DNA of 64,000 nucleotides from Dactylosporangium siamense (GTDB taxonomy: Bacteria; Actinomycetota; Actinomycetes; Mycobacteriales; Micromonosporaceae). Made by a program: the position numbers and the translations under genes. This document shows, piece by piece, positions 41,304 to 49,820 of this stretch (positions are counted from its first letter, which is position 1; every line of letters begins with the position of its first letter). Under the pieces are notes generated by a model that saw only the letters and a list, made by a program, of their open reading frames with translations, had not been told where the DNA came from and ran no database searches. The DNA is taken from assembly GCF_016862795.1 (NCBI RefSeq), contig NZ_BONQ01000017.1, forward strand, positions 186,001 through 250,000, written 5' to 3'.

Positions 41304-42401
41304 GTGGGACTGTGGGACAGGATCCAGGGCGAGTTCGTCGACATCATCGAGTGGCTCGACGACAGCCGGGACACCATCGTCTGGCGGTTCCCCCGCTTCC
41401 AGAACGAGATCAAGATGGGCGCGCAGCTCATCGTGCGCGAGTCGCAGACCGCCGTGTTCGTCAACGAGGGGCAGGTCGCCGACGTCTTCAAGCCCGGCAC
41501 CCACACGCTGACGACGCAGAACCTGCCGATCCTGTCGACGTTGAAGGGCTGGAAGTACGGGTTCGAGTCGCCGTGGAAGGCGGAGGTCTACTTCGTCAAC
41601 ACCCGCCAGTTCACCGACCTCAAGTGGGGCACCCAGAACCCGGTCATGCTCCGCGACGCCGAGTTCGGCATGGTGCGGCTGCGTGCGTTCGGCGCATACG
41701 CGCTGCAGGTCACCGAACCGGACAAGCTGCTGCGCGAGCTGGTCGGCACCGACCCGCAGTTCCGCACCGAGGAGGTCTCGGAGTTCGTCCGGCAGCTCAT
41801 CGTCGGGCACCTCGGCAGCGCCCTGGCGACCGCGCAGGTGCCGGTCCTGGACCTCGCCGCACGGCAGCTGGAGATCGGCCAGCGGCTCGCGGGCGTCCTC
41901 ACGAGCGAGCTCACCGGGTATGGCATCCAGATCCCGAAGTTCGTCATCGAGAACATCTCGGTGCCGCCGGAGGTCGAGGAGGCCATCGACAAGCGCACCT
42001 CGATGGGGGTCGTCGGCAACCTGGACAACTACACGAGGTTCCAGACGGCGAACGCGATCGAGGACGCCGCGAACAACTCCGGCGGCGCGGGCGAGGCGTT
42101 CGGGTTCGGTCTCGGCATGGCGGCCGGACAGCGGATGACGAACGCCGCGACCCAGGGCGCCCCGCCGTCCGGTGGCCCGCCGCCGTTGCCCCAGCAGGAT
42201 CAGTGGTTCGCCGGCATCGGCGGCGCCCAGCAGGGGCCGTATGACCTGGCCGGGCTCGGCGCGCAGATCCGGGGCGGCACCGTCACCCGTGAGACGCTCG
42301 TGTGGCACAACGGCATGGCGCAGTGGACCCCGGCGGGTCAGGTGCCGGAGCTCGGCGCCCTGTTCGCCGCCGTCCCCCCGCCGCTGCCCCCGCAGGCGTA
42401 G
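41304..42401 (+). CDS. SPFH-domain protein with C-terminal GYF_2 domain (YdjI-like)
   Basis: A 365-residue protein. The SPFH (stomatin/prohibitin) domain covers about 25-245: IVWRFPRFQNEIKMGAQLIV, RESQTAVFVNEGQ and VLTSELTGYGIQIPKFVIEN. A Gly/Pro linker leads to a GYF_2 domain (WFAGIGGAQQGPYDLAGLGA to TLVWHNGMAQWTPA). This is the COG4260 'virion core protein' type related to Bacillus YdjI. It forms membrane-associated scaffolds. It is 7 bp upstream of the zinc-ribbon gene. GTG 41304 follows AGGGGG. Confidence 0.85.
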   Translation: MGLWDRIQGEFVDIIEWLDDSRDTIVWRFPRFQNEIKMGAQLIVRESQTAVFVNEGQVADVFKPGTHTLTTQNLPILSTLKGWKYGFESPWKAEVYFVNTRQFTDLKWGTQNPVMLRDAEFGMVRLRAFGAYALQVTEPDKLLRELVGTDPQFRTEEVSEFVRQLIVGHLGSALATAQVPVLDLAARQLEIGQRLAGVLTSELTGYGIQIPKFVIENISVPPEVEEAIDKRTSMGVVGNLDNYTRFQTANAIEDAANNSGGAGEAFGFGLGMAAGQRMTNAATQGAPPSGGPPPLPQQDQWFAGIGGAQQGPYDLAGLGAQIRGGTVTRETLVWHNGMAQWTPAGQVPELGALFAAVPPPLPPQA

Positions 42402-42408
42402 CCCGCCG

Positions 42409-43476
42409 ATGCGGCAGTATCCGTGCGCCGGCTGCGGCGCCACCGTCGAGTTCGCCCCGGGCACCAACGCGCTGCGCTGCCCGTACTGCGGACACACCAC
42501 CGTCATCGAACGGCAGCCGGACCGCGTCGTGCGCGAACACGACTGGGCCGAGTTCGCGGCGCTGCCCCGCAAGCCGATCGCGTTGCTGGCCGCCAACGTC
42601 TACGTGTGCGGTGGCTGCGGCGCGCAGACGGAGAGCGACACCGTCTCCGACCGCTGCCGGTTCTGCGGCGCCGCCGTCGTCGCCCAGGTCGACCCCGTCG
42701 ACCAGGTGGTCCCGGAGGCGGTGCTGCCGTTCACCGTCGACCGTCCGGCGCTGCGCGCCGCCCTCGGCGCCTGGGCCGCGTCGCGCTGGTTCGCGCCGTC
42801 GGGCCTGAAGAAGGTCAGCGAGGCCGAGTCGGCGAAGAGCACGTATCTGCCGCACTGGACCTACGACAGCCGCACCGTGTCGCAGTACCAGGGGCAGCGC
42901 GGCGACCACTACTGGGACACCGAGACGTACCAGGCCAACGGCGAGACCCGCACCCGGCAGGTCCGGCGGACCCGGTGGCGCGGCGCGTCCGGCACCGTCG
43001 CCAGCGACTTCGACGACGTGCTCGTCACCGGCACCACGAAGGTCACCCGGGAGCACCTCGACGCCCTCGAGCCGTGGCCGCTGACCGACGCCGCGCCGTT
43101 CCGCCCCGACTACCTCGCCGGGCACGAGACGCTGCGCTACGACGTCGAGCCGGAGCAGGCCCTCGACGCCGCGAAGGCGCTCATGGCGGTGGTCATCGAG
43201 GAGGAATGCCGCGCCGACATCGGCGGCGACGAGCAGCGCGTCGAACACGTCGACACGACCTACGCCGACCTGACGTTCAAGCTGATGCTGCTGCCGGTGT
43301 GGCTGGCCTGCTACGTGTACGCCGGGAGGACCTACAACATCCAGGTCAACGGCCGCACCGGCGAGGTGGCCGGCGAACGGCCCTACAGCGTGCCGAAGAT
43401 CGCCGCGGCGGTCACGGGCGGCGTCCTGCTGGTCGCCCTCGTCGTGTTCCTCATCTGGCGCGGGCGGCAGCCGTGA
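42409..43476 (+). CDS. Double zinc-ribbon protein with C-terminal transmembrane anchor
   Basis: A 355-residue protein. Two zinc ribbons lie in the first 90 residues: CAGC..CPYC and CGGC..CRFC. A mostly beta central region with THW/TYDSRT follows, and one transmembrane segment at the very end (ITAAAVTGG-like VLLVALVVFLIWRG). The N-terminal part is thus cytoplasmic. It forms a pair with the SPFH-GYF gene, as YdjG/YdjI do in Bacillus. The stop overlaps a GTG (GTGA) that opens the mini-ORF chain. Confidence 0.8.
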   Translation: MRQYPCAGCGATVEFAPGTNALRCPYCGHTTVIERQPDRVVREHDWAEFAALPRKPIALLAANVYVCGGCGAQTESDTVSDRCRFCGAAVVAQVDPVDQVVPEAVLPFTVDRPALRAALGAWAASRWFAPSGLKKVSEAESAKSTYLPHWTYDSRTVSQYQGQRGDHYWDTETYQANGETRTRQVRRTRWRGASGTVASDFDDVLVTGTTKVTREHLDALEPWPLTDAAPFRPDYLAGHETLRYDVEPEQALDAAKALMAVVIEEECRADIGGDEQRVEHVDTTYADLTFKLMLLPVWLACYVYAGRTYNIQVNGRTGEVAGERPYSVPKIAAAVTGGVLLVALVVFLIWRGRQP

Positions 43477-43624
43477 CCGGCGCGCTCCGGCACGAGCGGG
43501 CGTCGGCGGTCCTCACCGTGTTCCTCGTCTGGTGCGGGCGGCAGCGGTGACCGGCGCGGTCCGGCACGAGCGGGCGTCGGCGGTCCTCACCGTGTTCCTC
43601 GTCTGGTGCGGGCGGCAGCGGTGA
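43462..43624 (+). repeat. 74-bp tandem triplication of the gene junction, making two coupled 25-codon mini-ORFs
   Basis: Copies begin at 43462, 43536 and 43610 (GGGCGGCAG). Each unit carries the zinc-ribbon gene's 3' tail and the kinase-like gene's 5' end. Within it, GTG at 43473 opens a 25-codon frame ending TGA 43548-43550. GTG 43547 opens a second 25-codon frame ending TGA 43622-43624, and GTG 43621 starts the next real gene. Every step keeps the GTGA overlap because 74 = 25x3-1. The peptides VTGALRHERASAVLT..GRQR are probably by-products of the duplication. Confidence 0.85.
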
Positions 43625-44589
43625 CCCGCGCGCTCCGGCATGAGCGGGTGTCGGCGGCCCTCACCCTGCTCAGCGACGCCGGTGTGGCCGCGCTGCTCGA
43701 CGAGCACGCCCGGCCCGACGCGGTCGGCATCGGCGGGCACACCGCGACCCTGTCGGTGGCCGGTTCGCCGGTGTTCATCAAGCAGGTCCCGGTCACCGCC
43801 CTGGACCTGCAGCACCCGCACTCGACCGCGAACCTGTTCGGCCTGCCCATGTACTGCCAGTACGGGGTCGGCTCGACCGGCTTCGGCGCGTGGCGTGAGC
43901 TCGCCGCGCACCGGATCACGACCGGCTGGGTCCTCGCCGGGCGGCACGCCGCGTTCCCGATCCTGCACCACTGGCGGGTCCTGCCCGCGGGGTTCGCGTG
44001 GCAGCCCGTCGACATCGAGGAGCGGGTGGCGTACTGGGGCGGCGCGCCGTCCGTGCGGCACCGGCTGACGCAGCTCCAGGACGCGCCGGCGCGGCTCGTG
44101 CTGTTCCTCGAGCACCTCCCGCGGACCGTGCACGACCTGCTGCGGGCCGACCCGTCCGCCGCCGGCCGGGTCGACGCGCGGCTGCGGGACGCGATCGCGT
44201 TCATGAACGCCGCCGGGCTGTGGCACTTCGACGGGCACTTCAACAACGTCCTCACCGACGGCGATCAGGTGTACTTCGCCGACTACGGGCTCGCCCTGCA
44301 CGAGGGGTTCGACCTGACCGCTCCGGAGCGCGCGTGGCTGCGCGAACACGTCGACTACGACCTGCGGTACACGACCGGGCACCTGGCGACCTGGCTCGCC
44401 GAGGAGTTCCGTGGACCGTCGTCACGGGCGGCGGTGTTACGCGGCGAGGCGCCGTTCCTCGGGCCCGCCGTGGCGGCGGAGCTCGTCCGCCGCTACGGGG
44501 AGCGGGCCCTGGTGACGGACGCCTTCTTCGACGCGCTCGTCACCGGGGCGAAGACGACGCCCTACCCGTCCTGTCCGGGGAGCTTGTAG
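43621..44589 (+). CDS. Protein kinase-like fold phosphotransferase
   Basis: A 322-residue protein with a kinase-type catalytic loop: HFDGHFNNVL (H-x-D-x4-N) near residue 203, followed by FADYGLAL in place of DFG. The N-terminal ATP-binding half has VFIKQVPVTALDL. No Gly-rich loop of classical Ser/Thr kinases is seen, so aminoglycoside-phosphotransferase-like or Fam20-like function is possible. It was GTGA-coupled to the zinc-ribbon gene before the 74-bp duplication. It overlaps the convergent epimerase gene by 28 nt. Confidence 0.65.
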   Translation: MTRALRHERVSAALTLLSDAGVAALLDEHARPDAVGIGGHTATLSVAGSPVFIKQVPVTALDLQHPHSTANLFGLPMYCQYGVGSTGFGAWRELAAHRITTGWVLAGRHAAFPILHHWRVLPAGFAWQPVDIEERVAYWGGAPSVRHRLTQLQDAPARLVLFLEHLPRTVHDLLRADPSAAGRVDARLRDAIAFMNAAGLWHFDGHFNNVLTDGDQVYFADYGLALHEGFDLTAPERAWLREHVDYDLRYTTGHLATWLAEEFRGPSSRAAVLRGEAPFLGPAVAAELVRRYGERALVTDAFFDALVTGAKTTPYPSCPGSL

Positions 44590-45407
44590 GCCGGCCGGAA
44601 CCCCAGGAGCCGTTCGACGGCACCGGTGTCGATCGGCACCCGGCGGCCGGGGACCGGCGTGCGGATCGGCACACCCGGGTGGTGGGCGGCGATCAGCTCC
44701 TCGGTCGGCCGGTCGCTCAGGGTCTCCGGGGCGGCGAGGAAGACCCGGTGGAACCCGTGCAGCGGCGCCGAGGCGGCCAGCCACGCGGCCTCGGCGGCGT
44801 CCTCGACGTGCAGGTACGCCCACGAGTTCCGGGCGCCCGTCGCCGGGTCGGTGCGCACGTCCGCGGCGGCCTTCTCGAGCCTCGGCGTGTCGCCGGTGAA
44901 CGGGAACCGCAGCGCGACCACGTCCATGCCGTGCCGGCGGTGGACCATCTCGCCGGTCAGCTCGTCGACCAGCTTCGACAGCGCGTAGGGATCCTCGATC
45001 TGCGGCGGTGCCTGCTCGTCCAGGGGGTAGTACGGCGGATGGAGGTCGTGCGGCGAGAACGGCATGCCGAGCAGCGCGTAGCTGCTGGCGAGCACGGCCC
45101 GCGGCACGCCCCGGCGGGCGGCCTCGTCGAGCACCACGAACGTGGCCCGGGTGTTGCCGGCGAACACGTCGAGGGCGGTGCCGAGCGTCGGCGCCGGGAT
45201 CGCGGCCAGGTGGATGACCGCGTCGGTGTCCTCCTGGAACGCCTCGGCGACGACGTCCGGGTCGCCGGCCGAGCCGACCACGACCCTGGCGTGCTCGAAC
45301 GTGGCCGGCTCCAGCGTGAGGGCGACGACCTCGACGCCCTGCCGGCGCAGGCGGGCCACGACGGCCCGCCCGATGTTGCCGCCGGCGCCGGTGACGACGA
45401 CCCTCAC
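44562..45407 (-). CDS. NAD(P)-dependent epimerase/dehydratase (extended SDR)
   Basis: A 281-residue extended SDR. The cofactor motif VVVTGAGGNIGRAVVARL opens the protein; SSYALLGMP and YALSKLVDE give the Ser and Tyr-x3-Lys region. Such enzymes oxidise or epimerise sugars and sugar acids. GTG 45407 overlaps the stop of the enolase-superfamily gene (GTGA), so the two form an operon and probably act in the same sugar-acid pathway. Confidence 0.82.
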   Translation of the reverse strand: MRVVVTGAGGNIGRAVVARLRRQGVEVVALTLEPATFEHARVVVGSAGDPDVVAEAFQEDTDAVIHLAAIPAPTLGTALDVFAGNTRATFVVLDEAARRGVPRAVLASSYALLGMPFSPHDLHPPYYPLDEQAPPQIEDPYALSKLVDELTGEMVHRRHGMDVVALRFPFTGDTPRLEKAAADVRTDPATGARNSWAYLHVEDAAEAAWLAASAPLHGFHRVFLAAPETLSDRPTEELIAAHHPGVPIRTPVPGRRVPIDTGAVERLLGFRPAYKLPGQDG

Positions 45408-46693
45408 GGTGCTTCCAGGGCGCCGTCGGGGCGGCGCACGACGGCGGCCCACCGGTCGAACAGGAACTTCGTCGGCGGATACTTCGCCGCCTCCACCTCG
45501 TCCACGTCGACGCCCCAGCCGGGCCGCTCCGACGGGTACATGTACCCCTTGACCACGTCGGGGCAGCCGGGGAACACCTCGTGGGTGGCCTCGTTGTACT
45601 CGTGCGACTCCTGGAACCCGAACGCGTGGCTGGAGATGTCGACGGCCAGGTTCGCCGCGACCCCGACCGGCGACACGTCGGCGGGGGAGTGGAACGCGGT
45701 CCGCACGCCGCACAGCTCGGCGAGCGCGGCCAGCTTCCGCGTCGGGGTGAGCCCGCCGACCGCCGAGGTGTGCAACCGGATCAGGTCGACCCCTCCGTCG
45801 CGGATGAGCCGCGCCGCGTCCGCGACCGAGCTGATCTGCTCACCGACCGCGAGGGGCACCGGCGAGGCGGCCCTGATCTCGGGCAGCCGGTCGTACAGCT
45901 CCGACGGGATCGGGTCCTCCAGGAACGACAACCCGAACGGCTCCAGGGCCCGGGCCAGGACCACCGCCTGCTTCGGGGTGAGCCGGCTGTGCACGTCGTG
46001 CATGAGGTTCACGCCCGTCCCGAGCCGCTCCCGGGCGGCCGCGAACAGCGACGGCGTGCCCCGCAGGTAGCGCTCGGGGTCCCAGCCGTCCGGGTTCGGC
46101 GAGTCCGGGTAGTGCCCGCCGGTGCCGGCCGCGCCGTAGCTGCCCAGACCCGGCTCCGCCCGTTGCAGGCGGATGCAGCGGTACCCCTGCGCGATGAGCC
46201 GCTCGGCCTCGTCGAGCACCTCGCCGGTGTCGTTGCCGGAGGCGTGCGTGTACACCTCGACCCCGCCGCGGACCCGCCCGCCGAGCAGCTCGTGCACCGG
46301 CAGGCCGGCCCGCTTCCCGGCGATGTCCCACAACGCCTGGTCCAGCCCCGACAGCGCGTTGTTGAGGACCGGCCCGTTGCGCCAGTACGACGAGTAGTGC
46401 ACGGTGCGGGTGATGTCCTCGATGTCCGCCGGGTGCCGCCCGACGGCGAGTGGGCCGACGTGCTCCTTCACCGCCGCCGCCACGGCCGCGTAGCGCTGCG
46501 TGAACGTCGCGCAGCCCAGCCCGTACAGCCCCGGCTCCGTCGTCTCGACCTTCACCACGACGAGCGGCAGGCCTTCCGGCGCGGTGACGATCGGCCGGAC
46601 CGCGGTGATCCTGAGCGCGTCACGGGCCGGCCACGGCGGGACAGACTCGGGCAGACCACCGTCAGGGCCCAGCAACTGGTTCGGGTCGTGCAC
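45404..46693 (-). CDS. Enolase-superfamily sugar acid dehydratase (mandelate racemase type, ManD/RspA-like)
   Basis: A 429-residue enzyme. Features of the ManD/RspA branch are CIRLQ, LMHDVHSRLTPKQA, LSFLEDPIP, GEQI, LHTSAVGGLTP and the HSPADVSPVG loop. Metal ligands are the Asp in MHDVHS and the Glu residues in FLEDP and GEQ. Members dehydrate aldonates such as D-mannonate or D-gluconate, or are near-inactive homologues. It is divergent from a ROK kinase, so a sugar-acid route ending in kinase phosphorylation is plausible. Confidence 0.85.
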   Translation of the reverse strand: MHDPNQLLGPDGGLPESVPPWPARDALRITAVRPIVTAPEGLPLVVVKVETTEPGLYGLGCATFTQRYAAVAAAVKEHVGPLAVGRHPADIEDITRTVHYSSYWRNGPVLNNALSGLDQALWDIAGKRAGLPVHELLGGRVRGGVEVYTHASGNDTGEVLDEAERLIAQGYRCIRLQRAEPGLGSYGAAGTGGHYPDSPNPDGWDPERYLRGTPSLFAAARERLGTGVNLMHDVHSRLTPKQAVVLARALEPFGLSFLEDPIPSELYDRLPEIRAASPVPLAVGEQISSVADAARLIRDGGVDLIRLHTSAVGGLTPTRKLAALAELCGVRTAFHSPADVSPVGVAANLAVDISSHAFGFQESHEYNEATHEVFPGCPDVVKGYMYPSERPGWGVDVDEVEAAKYPPTKFLFDRWAAVVRRPDGALEAP

Positions 46694-46758
46694 GTGGAAA
46701 CCTCCCGGCAGCGGTCGCTCATGAATCCGACGATCATGCGTGCGATAACGTTACGCCC

Positions 46759-47649
46759 GTGCACGCGCCCGAAGCAGACTCCCGGCCGGTGTGGGTCCTC
46801 GAGATCGGGGGCAGCCACGTCACGGCCGCCGGCGTGTTGCTGGACGACCGCAAGGTGATCCAGCGGCAACGCCACCCCCTCGATCCCGGCCTCGCGGCCG
46901 ACGGCATCGTGAACGCGCTCGCCGCCGCCGCGAAGCTCCTCGAACCGCACCCAGGGGACCGCTGGGCCGTCGCGATGCCGGGCCCCTTCGACTACCGCAC
47001 CGGCGTCTCCTTGCACGCCGGCGTCGGCAAGTTCGACAGCCTCCGCGGCGTCGACCTGCGCGCCGCGCTCGCACACGCGATCCCGGCCGCCCCGGACGCG
47101 TTCACCTTCGTCAACGACGCCGACTCCTTCCTCCTCGGCGAATGGGTCGACGGCGCCGCCAAGGGCGCGGCCCGCTGCGTCGCCATCACCCTCGGCACCG
47201 GCATCGGCTCCGCCTGGCTCGCCGACGGCAGTGTGGTCACCACCGGCCCCGACGTGCCGCCCGACGGCGAGGTGCACTTCTGCACCATCGACGGCGTCGA
47301 GCTCGAGGAGGTCGTCTCCGACCGCGCGCTGATCCGGGCGTACCGGTCGCTGACCGGCGTCGACGTCGACGGCATGCGCGGCCTCGCCACCCGGGCCCGC
47401 GAACTCGACGCCGCCGCGCAGTCGGTCATCGACACCGCGTTCGGCGCGCTGGGCGTGCTGCTCACCGACTGGCTCACCCGTTTCAAGGCCGAGGTCGTGG
47501 TCTTCGGCGGCTCGATGACCGGCGCCTGGGACCTGATCGAGCCCGCCCTCGCGCTGACCCTGCCCGCCCGCCCGGTGTCGGACACGGAGCACGCCGCCCT
47601 GCTGGGCGCCGCCTGGGCCGCCGCCCATCCCACGGCCGCCGTGTACTGA
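46759..47649 (+). CDS. ROK family protein, glucokinase-like
   Basis: A 296-residue ROK/ASKHA kinase. The phosphate-1 motif VWVLEIGGSHVTAA is near the start; FVNDADSFLLGEW supplies the catalytic Asp (NDAD) and ITLGTGIGSAWL the phosphate-2 motif. The ROK zinc Cys cluster CXCGXXGC is not present, and VHFCTIDGVELEEVVSD replaces it. It may phosphorylate a sugar; no HTH is present so it is not a repressor. Divergent from the enolase/epimerase operon. Confidence 0.8.
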   Translation: MHAPEADSRPVWVLEIGGSHVTAAGVLLDDRKVIQRQRHPLDPGLAADGIVNALAAAAKLLEPHPGDRWAVAMPGPFDYRTGVSLHAGVGKFDSLRGVDLRAALAHAIPAAPDAFTFVNDADSFLLGEWVDGAAKGAARCVAITLGTGIGSAWLADGSVVTTGPDVPPDGEVHFCTIDGVELEEVVSDRALIRAYRSLTGVDVDGMRGLATRARELDAAAQSVIDTAFGALGVLLTDWLTRFKAEVVVFGGSMTGAWDLIEPALALTLPARPVSDTEHAALLGAAWAAAHPTAAVY

Positions 47650-47716
47650 GCGGCGAGGCCGCCGCTTTTTTCGGATATTTCCGACATGTTGGTGCCTTCG
47701 CGCCGAGAATCATGCG

Positions 47717-47923
47717 GTGCGGGGGATGCGGGTGCTCGTCACCGGGGACGGCCGGTGGCGGCTCGAGGTGCGGGCGCGGGGCGTCGACGTCTACGATCGC
47801 GGCACCCAGGACACCCGCCGGACCCGGGTCGGCGCACTGGTGCTGCGCCAGGCGGACCTGGACCGCGCCGTGCGCTTCCTGCTCGACCACGGCGCCGACG
47901 TCGAGACGCTGCGCGAGCGCTGA
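47717..47923 (+). CDS. Hypothetical 68-residue protein
   Basis: A small basic protein of unknown family: MRVLVTGDGRWRLEVRARGV with DVYDRGTQDTRRTRVGAL and a helical end LDRAVRFLLDHGADVETLRER. Codon usage is normal. GTG 47717 or ATG 47726 could start it. It lies alone after the ROK gene. Not recognised. Confidence 0.4.
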   Translation: MRGMRVLVTGDGRWRLEVRARGVDVYDRGTQDTRRTRVGALVLRQADLDRAVRFLLDHGADVETLRER

Positions 47924-48021
47924 CCACCCCCGCAACCGTCACGAGTGACCGGTCCGCGACTCCGATCAACGCCCGCAGGCCGCCCGCCCAACGGTTTGCC
48001 GCATCCCGCGCACCGCTCACA

Positions 48022-48071
48022 GATCGAAGTCGCGGCCGGGTCGTCCGGACGGCCGTGGGGCGACTTCGATC
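48022..48071. repeat. 12-bp inverted repeat sharing sequence with the 35-kb island
   Basis: GATCGAAGTCGC at 48022-48033 pairs with GCGACTTCGATC at 48060-48071. The right arm continues as GCGACTTCGATCACGG, identical to 35070-35085, and a relative (ACCGAAGTCGCGGCC) occurs at 35641. It lies in the 237-bp gene-free stretch between the 68-residue protein gene and the SDR gene, which otherwise shows only an AAGGGC run. Confidence 0.6.
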
Positions 48072-48160
48072 ACGGAAGCAGGACGAGGGCGCGACCCGCG
48101 ACGCGCGACGCGCTTCGGGCAAGGGCAGCGCAAGGGCAAGGGCAAGGCAACGGGTGGCGG

Positions 48161-48892
48161 TCAGCGGCCGCCGGCCACCCGCAGCGTCGTGCCGGTGACG
48201 TAGGAGGCGGCGGGGCTCAGCAGCCAGGCGATCGCCTCGGCGACCTCGGACGGCTCGCCGGGGCGGCCGAGCGGGGCGCCCGGGCCGGCCCGTTCGGCGC
48301 GGTCGGGATCGCCGGAGACGGCGTGGATCTCGGTGCGGATGATGCCCGGGGCCACGCCGTTGACGCGGATGCCGGCGGGGCCGAGCTCCTTCGACAGGCC
48401 GATCGTGAGGGTGTCGAGGGCGGCCTTGCTCGCCGCGTAGTGGATGTACTCGCCGGGGCTGCCCAGGGTCGCGGCGCCCGAGGAGACGTTGACGATGGCG
48501 CCGCCGCGGGGCAGGACGCGGGTGGCCTCGCGGGCACACAGGAAGGCGCCGACGATGTTGACGTCGACGACGCGGCGCAGGTCGGCGGTGTCGAGGTCGG
48601 CGAACGGGCCGATCGCGGAGGTGGTGCCGGCGTTGTTGACCAGGCCGGTGACCGGGCCGAGCGCGGCGGCGGCGGTCGCGAAGAGCCGCACCACGTCGTC
48701 CTCGGCGGACGTGTCGACCTGCACGGCGACGGCGGTCCCGCCGGTGGACTCGACCGCGGCGACGACCGCGGCCGCCGCGTCCGCGGAGCGCTGGTAGCCG
48801 ACGGCGACGCGGTGGCCGTCGCCGGCGAGGCGGACGGCGGTCGCCGCGCCGATGCCCCGGCTGCCGCCGGTGACGATGGTGACCCGGTCCAT
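48161..48892 (-). CDS. Short-chain dehydrogenase/reductase (FabG-like)
   Basis: A 243-residue classical SDR. Cofactor motif TGGSRGIGAAT, NNAG motif VNNAGTTS, catalytic Ser in VNVSSG and YAASK for the Tyr and Lys. The ending TGTTLRVAGGR is usual. A basic residue near the cofactor loop (GYQRS) suggests NADPH. It is the last of three co-directional genes after a 2-nt gap from the hydroquinone reductase. Confidence 0.9.
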   Translation of the reverse strand: MDRVTIVTGGSRGIGAATAVRLAGDGHRVAVGYQRSADAAAAVVAAVESTGGTAVAVQVDTSAEDDVVRLFATAAAALGPVTGLVNNAGTTSAIGPFADLDTADLRRVVDVNIVGAFLCAREATRVLPRGGAIVNVSSGAATLGSPGEYIHYAASKAALDTLTIGLSKELGPAGIRVNGVAPGIIRTEIHAVSGDPDRAERAGPGAPLGRPGEPSEVAEAIAWLLSPAASYVTGTTLRVAGGR

Positions 48893-48894
48893 GG

Positions 48895-49815
48895 TCAGAT
48901 CCTAGGCGCCACGGGGAGGTCCCAGCCGGACAGGTCGGGGCCGAGCGGGACGATGCCCGACGGGTTGATGTCGCGGTGGACCTCGTAGTAGTGCCGTTTG
49001 ATGTGGTCGAAGTTCACCGTGTCGCCGAAGCCCGGGGTCTGGAAGAGGTCCCGGGCGTAGTTCCACAGGACCGGCAGCTCGGTGAGCTTGTCGCGGTTGC
49101 ACTTGAAGTGGCCGTGGTAGACCGCGTCGAACCTGACGAGGGTGGTGAAGAGGCGGATGTCGGCCTCGGTGATCTGGTCGCCGACGAGGTAGCGCCGGGT
49201 CGAGAGCCGCTCCGAGAGCCAGTCCAAGCGGTCGAACAACCGCGTGTACGCGGCGGCGTAGGCCTCCTGCGAACCGGCGAAACCGGCCCGGTACACGCCG
49301 TTGTTGACGTCGCGGAAGACCAGGTCGTTGACCTCGTCGATCTCCTCGCGCAGCGCCTCGGGATACAGCTGCGGCGCACCGGGAGCATGAAACTGCGCCC
49401 ACTGCGTGGACAGGTCGAGGGTGATCTGGGCGTAGTCGTTGGTGACGACCTGCCCGGTGGTGACGTCGACGATGCAGGGCACGGTGATGCCGCGCTCGTA
49501 GCCGGGGAAACGGGCGAAGTACGCGTCCTGGATGCGCTCGATGCCCAGCACCGGGTCGCGGCCGCCCGGGTCGAGGTCGAAGGTCCAGCTGCGCTGGTCG
49601 TGGGTGGGTCCGCAGACGCCCATCGACAGCACGTCCTGCAGCCCGAGCAGCTCCCGCACGATGATCGCGCGGCTGGCCCAGGGGCAGGCCCGGCTCACCA
49701 CCAGTCGGTAGCGGCCGGGCTCGACCGGGTAGCCGTCGCGGCCGTCGGCGGTGATGCGGGACGTGATGTAGTTCCGGTCCCGCTGGAACTCGCCGGTCGA
49801 CCGGTAGGCACCCAT
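48895..49815 (-). CDS. Glutathionyl-hydroquinone reductase-type GST (Xi class, YqjG-like)
   Basis: A 306-residue GST-like protein: RACPWASRAIIVRELLGL contains the catalytic Cys of the Xi class (CPWA). The C-terminal helical domain reads LVGDQITEADIRLFTTLVRF, then RDINPSGIVPLGP. These enzymes reduce glutathionyl- or mycothiol-conjugated hydroquinones, so in an actinomycete the thiol is likely mycothiol. Middle gene of an operon between two SDR genes, with gaps of 2 and 5 nt. Confidence 0.9.
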   Translation of the reverse strand: MGAYRSTGEFQRDRNYITSRITADGRDGYPVEPGRYRLVVSRACPWASRAIIVRELLGLQDVLSMGVCGPTHDQRSWTFDLDPGGRDPVLGIERIQDAYFARFPGYERGITVPCIVDVTTGQVVTNDYAQITLDLSTQWAQFHAPGAPQLYPEALREEIDEVNDLVFRDVNNGVYRAGFAGSQEAYAAAYTRLFDRLDWLSERLSTRRYLVGDQITEADIRLFTTLVRFDAVYHGHFKCNRDKLTELPVLWNYARDLFQTPGFGDTVNFDHIKRHYYEVHRDINPSGIVPLGPDLSGWDLPVAPRI

Positions 49816-49820
49816 ACGTC

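Noticed and set aside
43473-43624. The two 25-codon mini-ORFs as independent functional peptides.
   Set aside because: They are fully explained by tandem duplication of the gene junction and are nearly identical to the gene ends, so they are not listed as separate genes.
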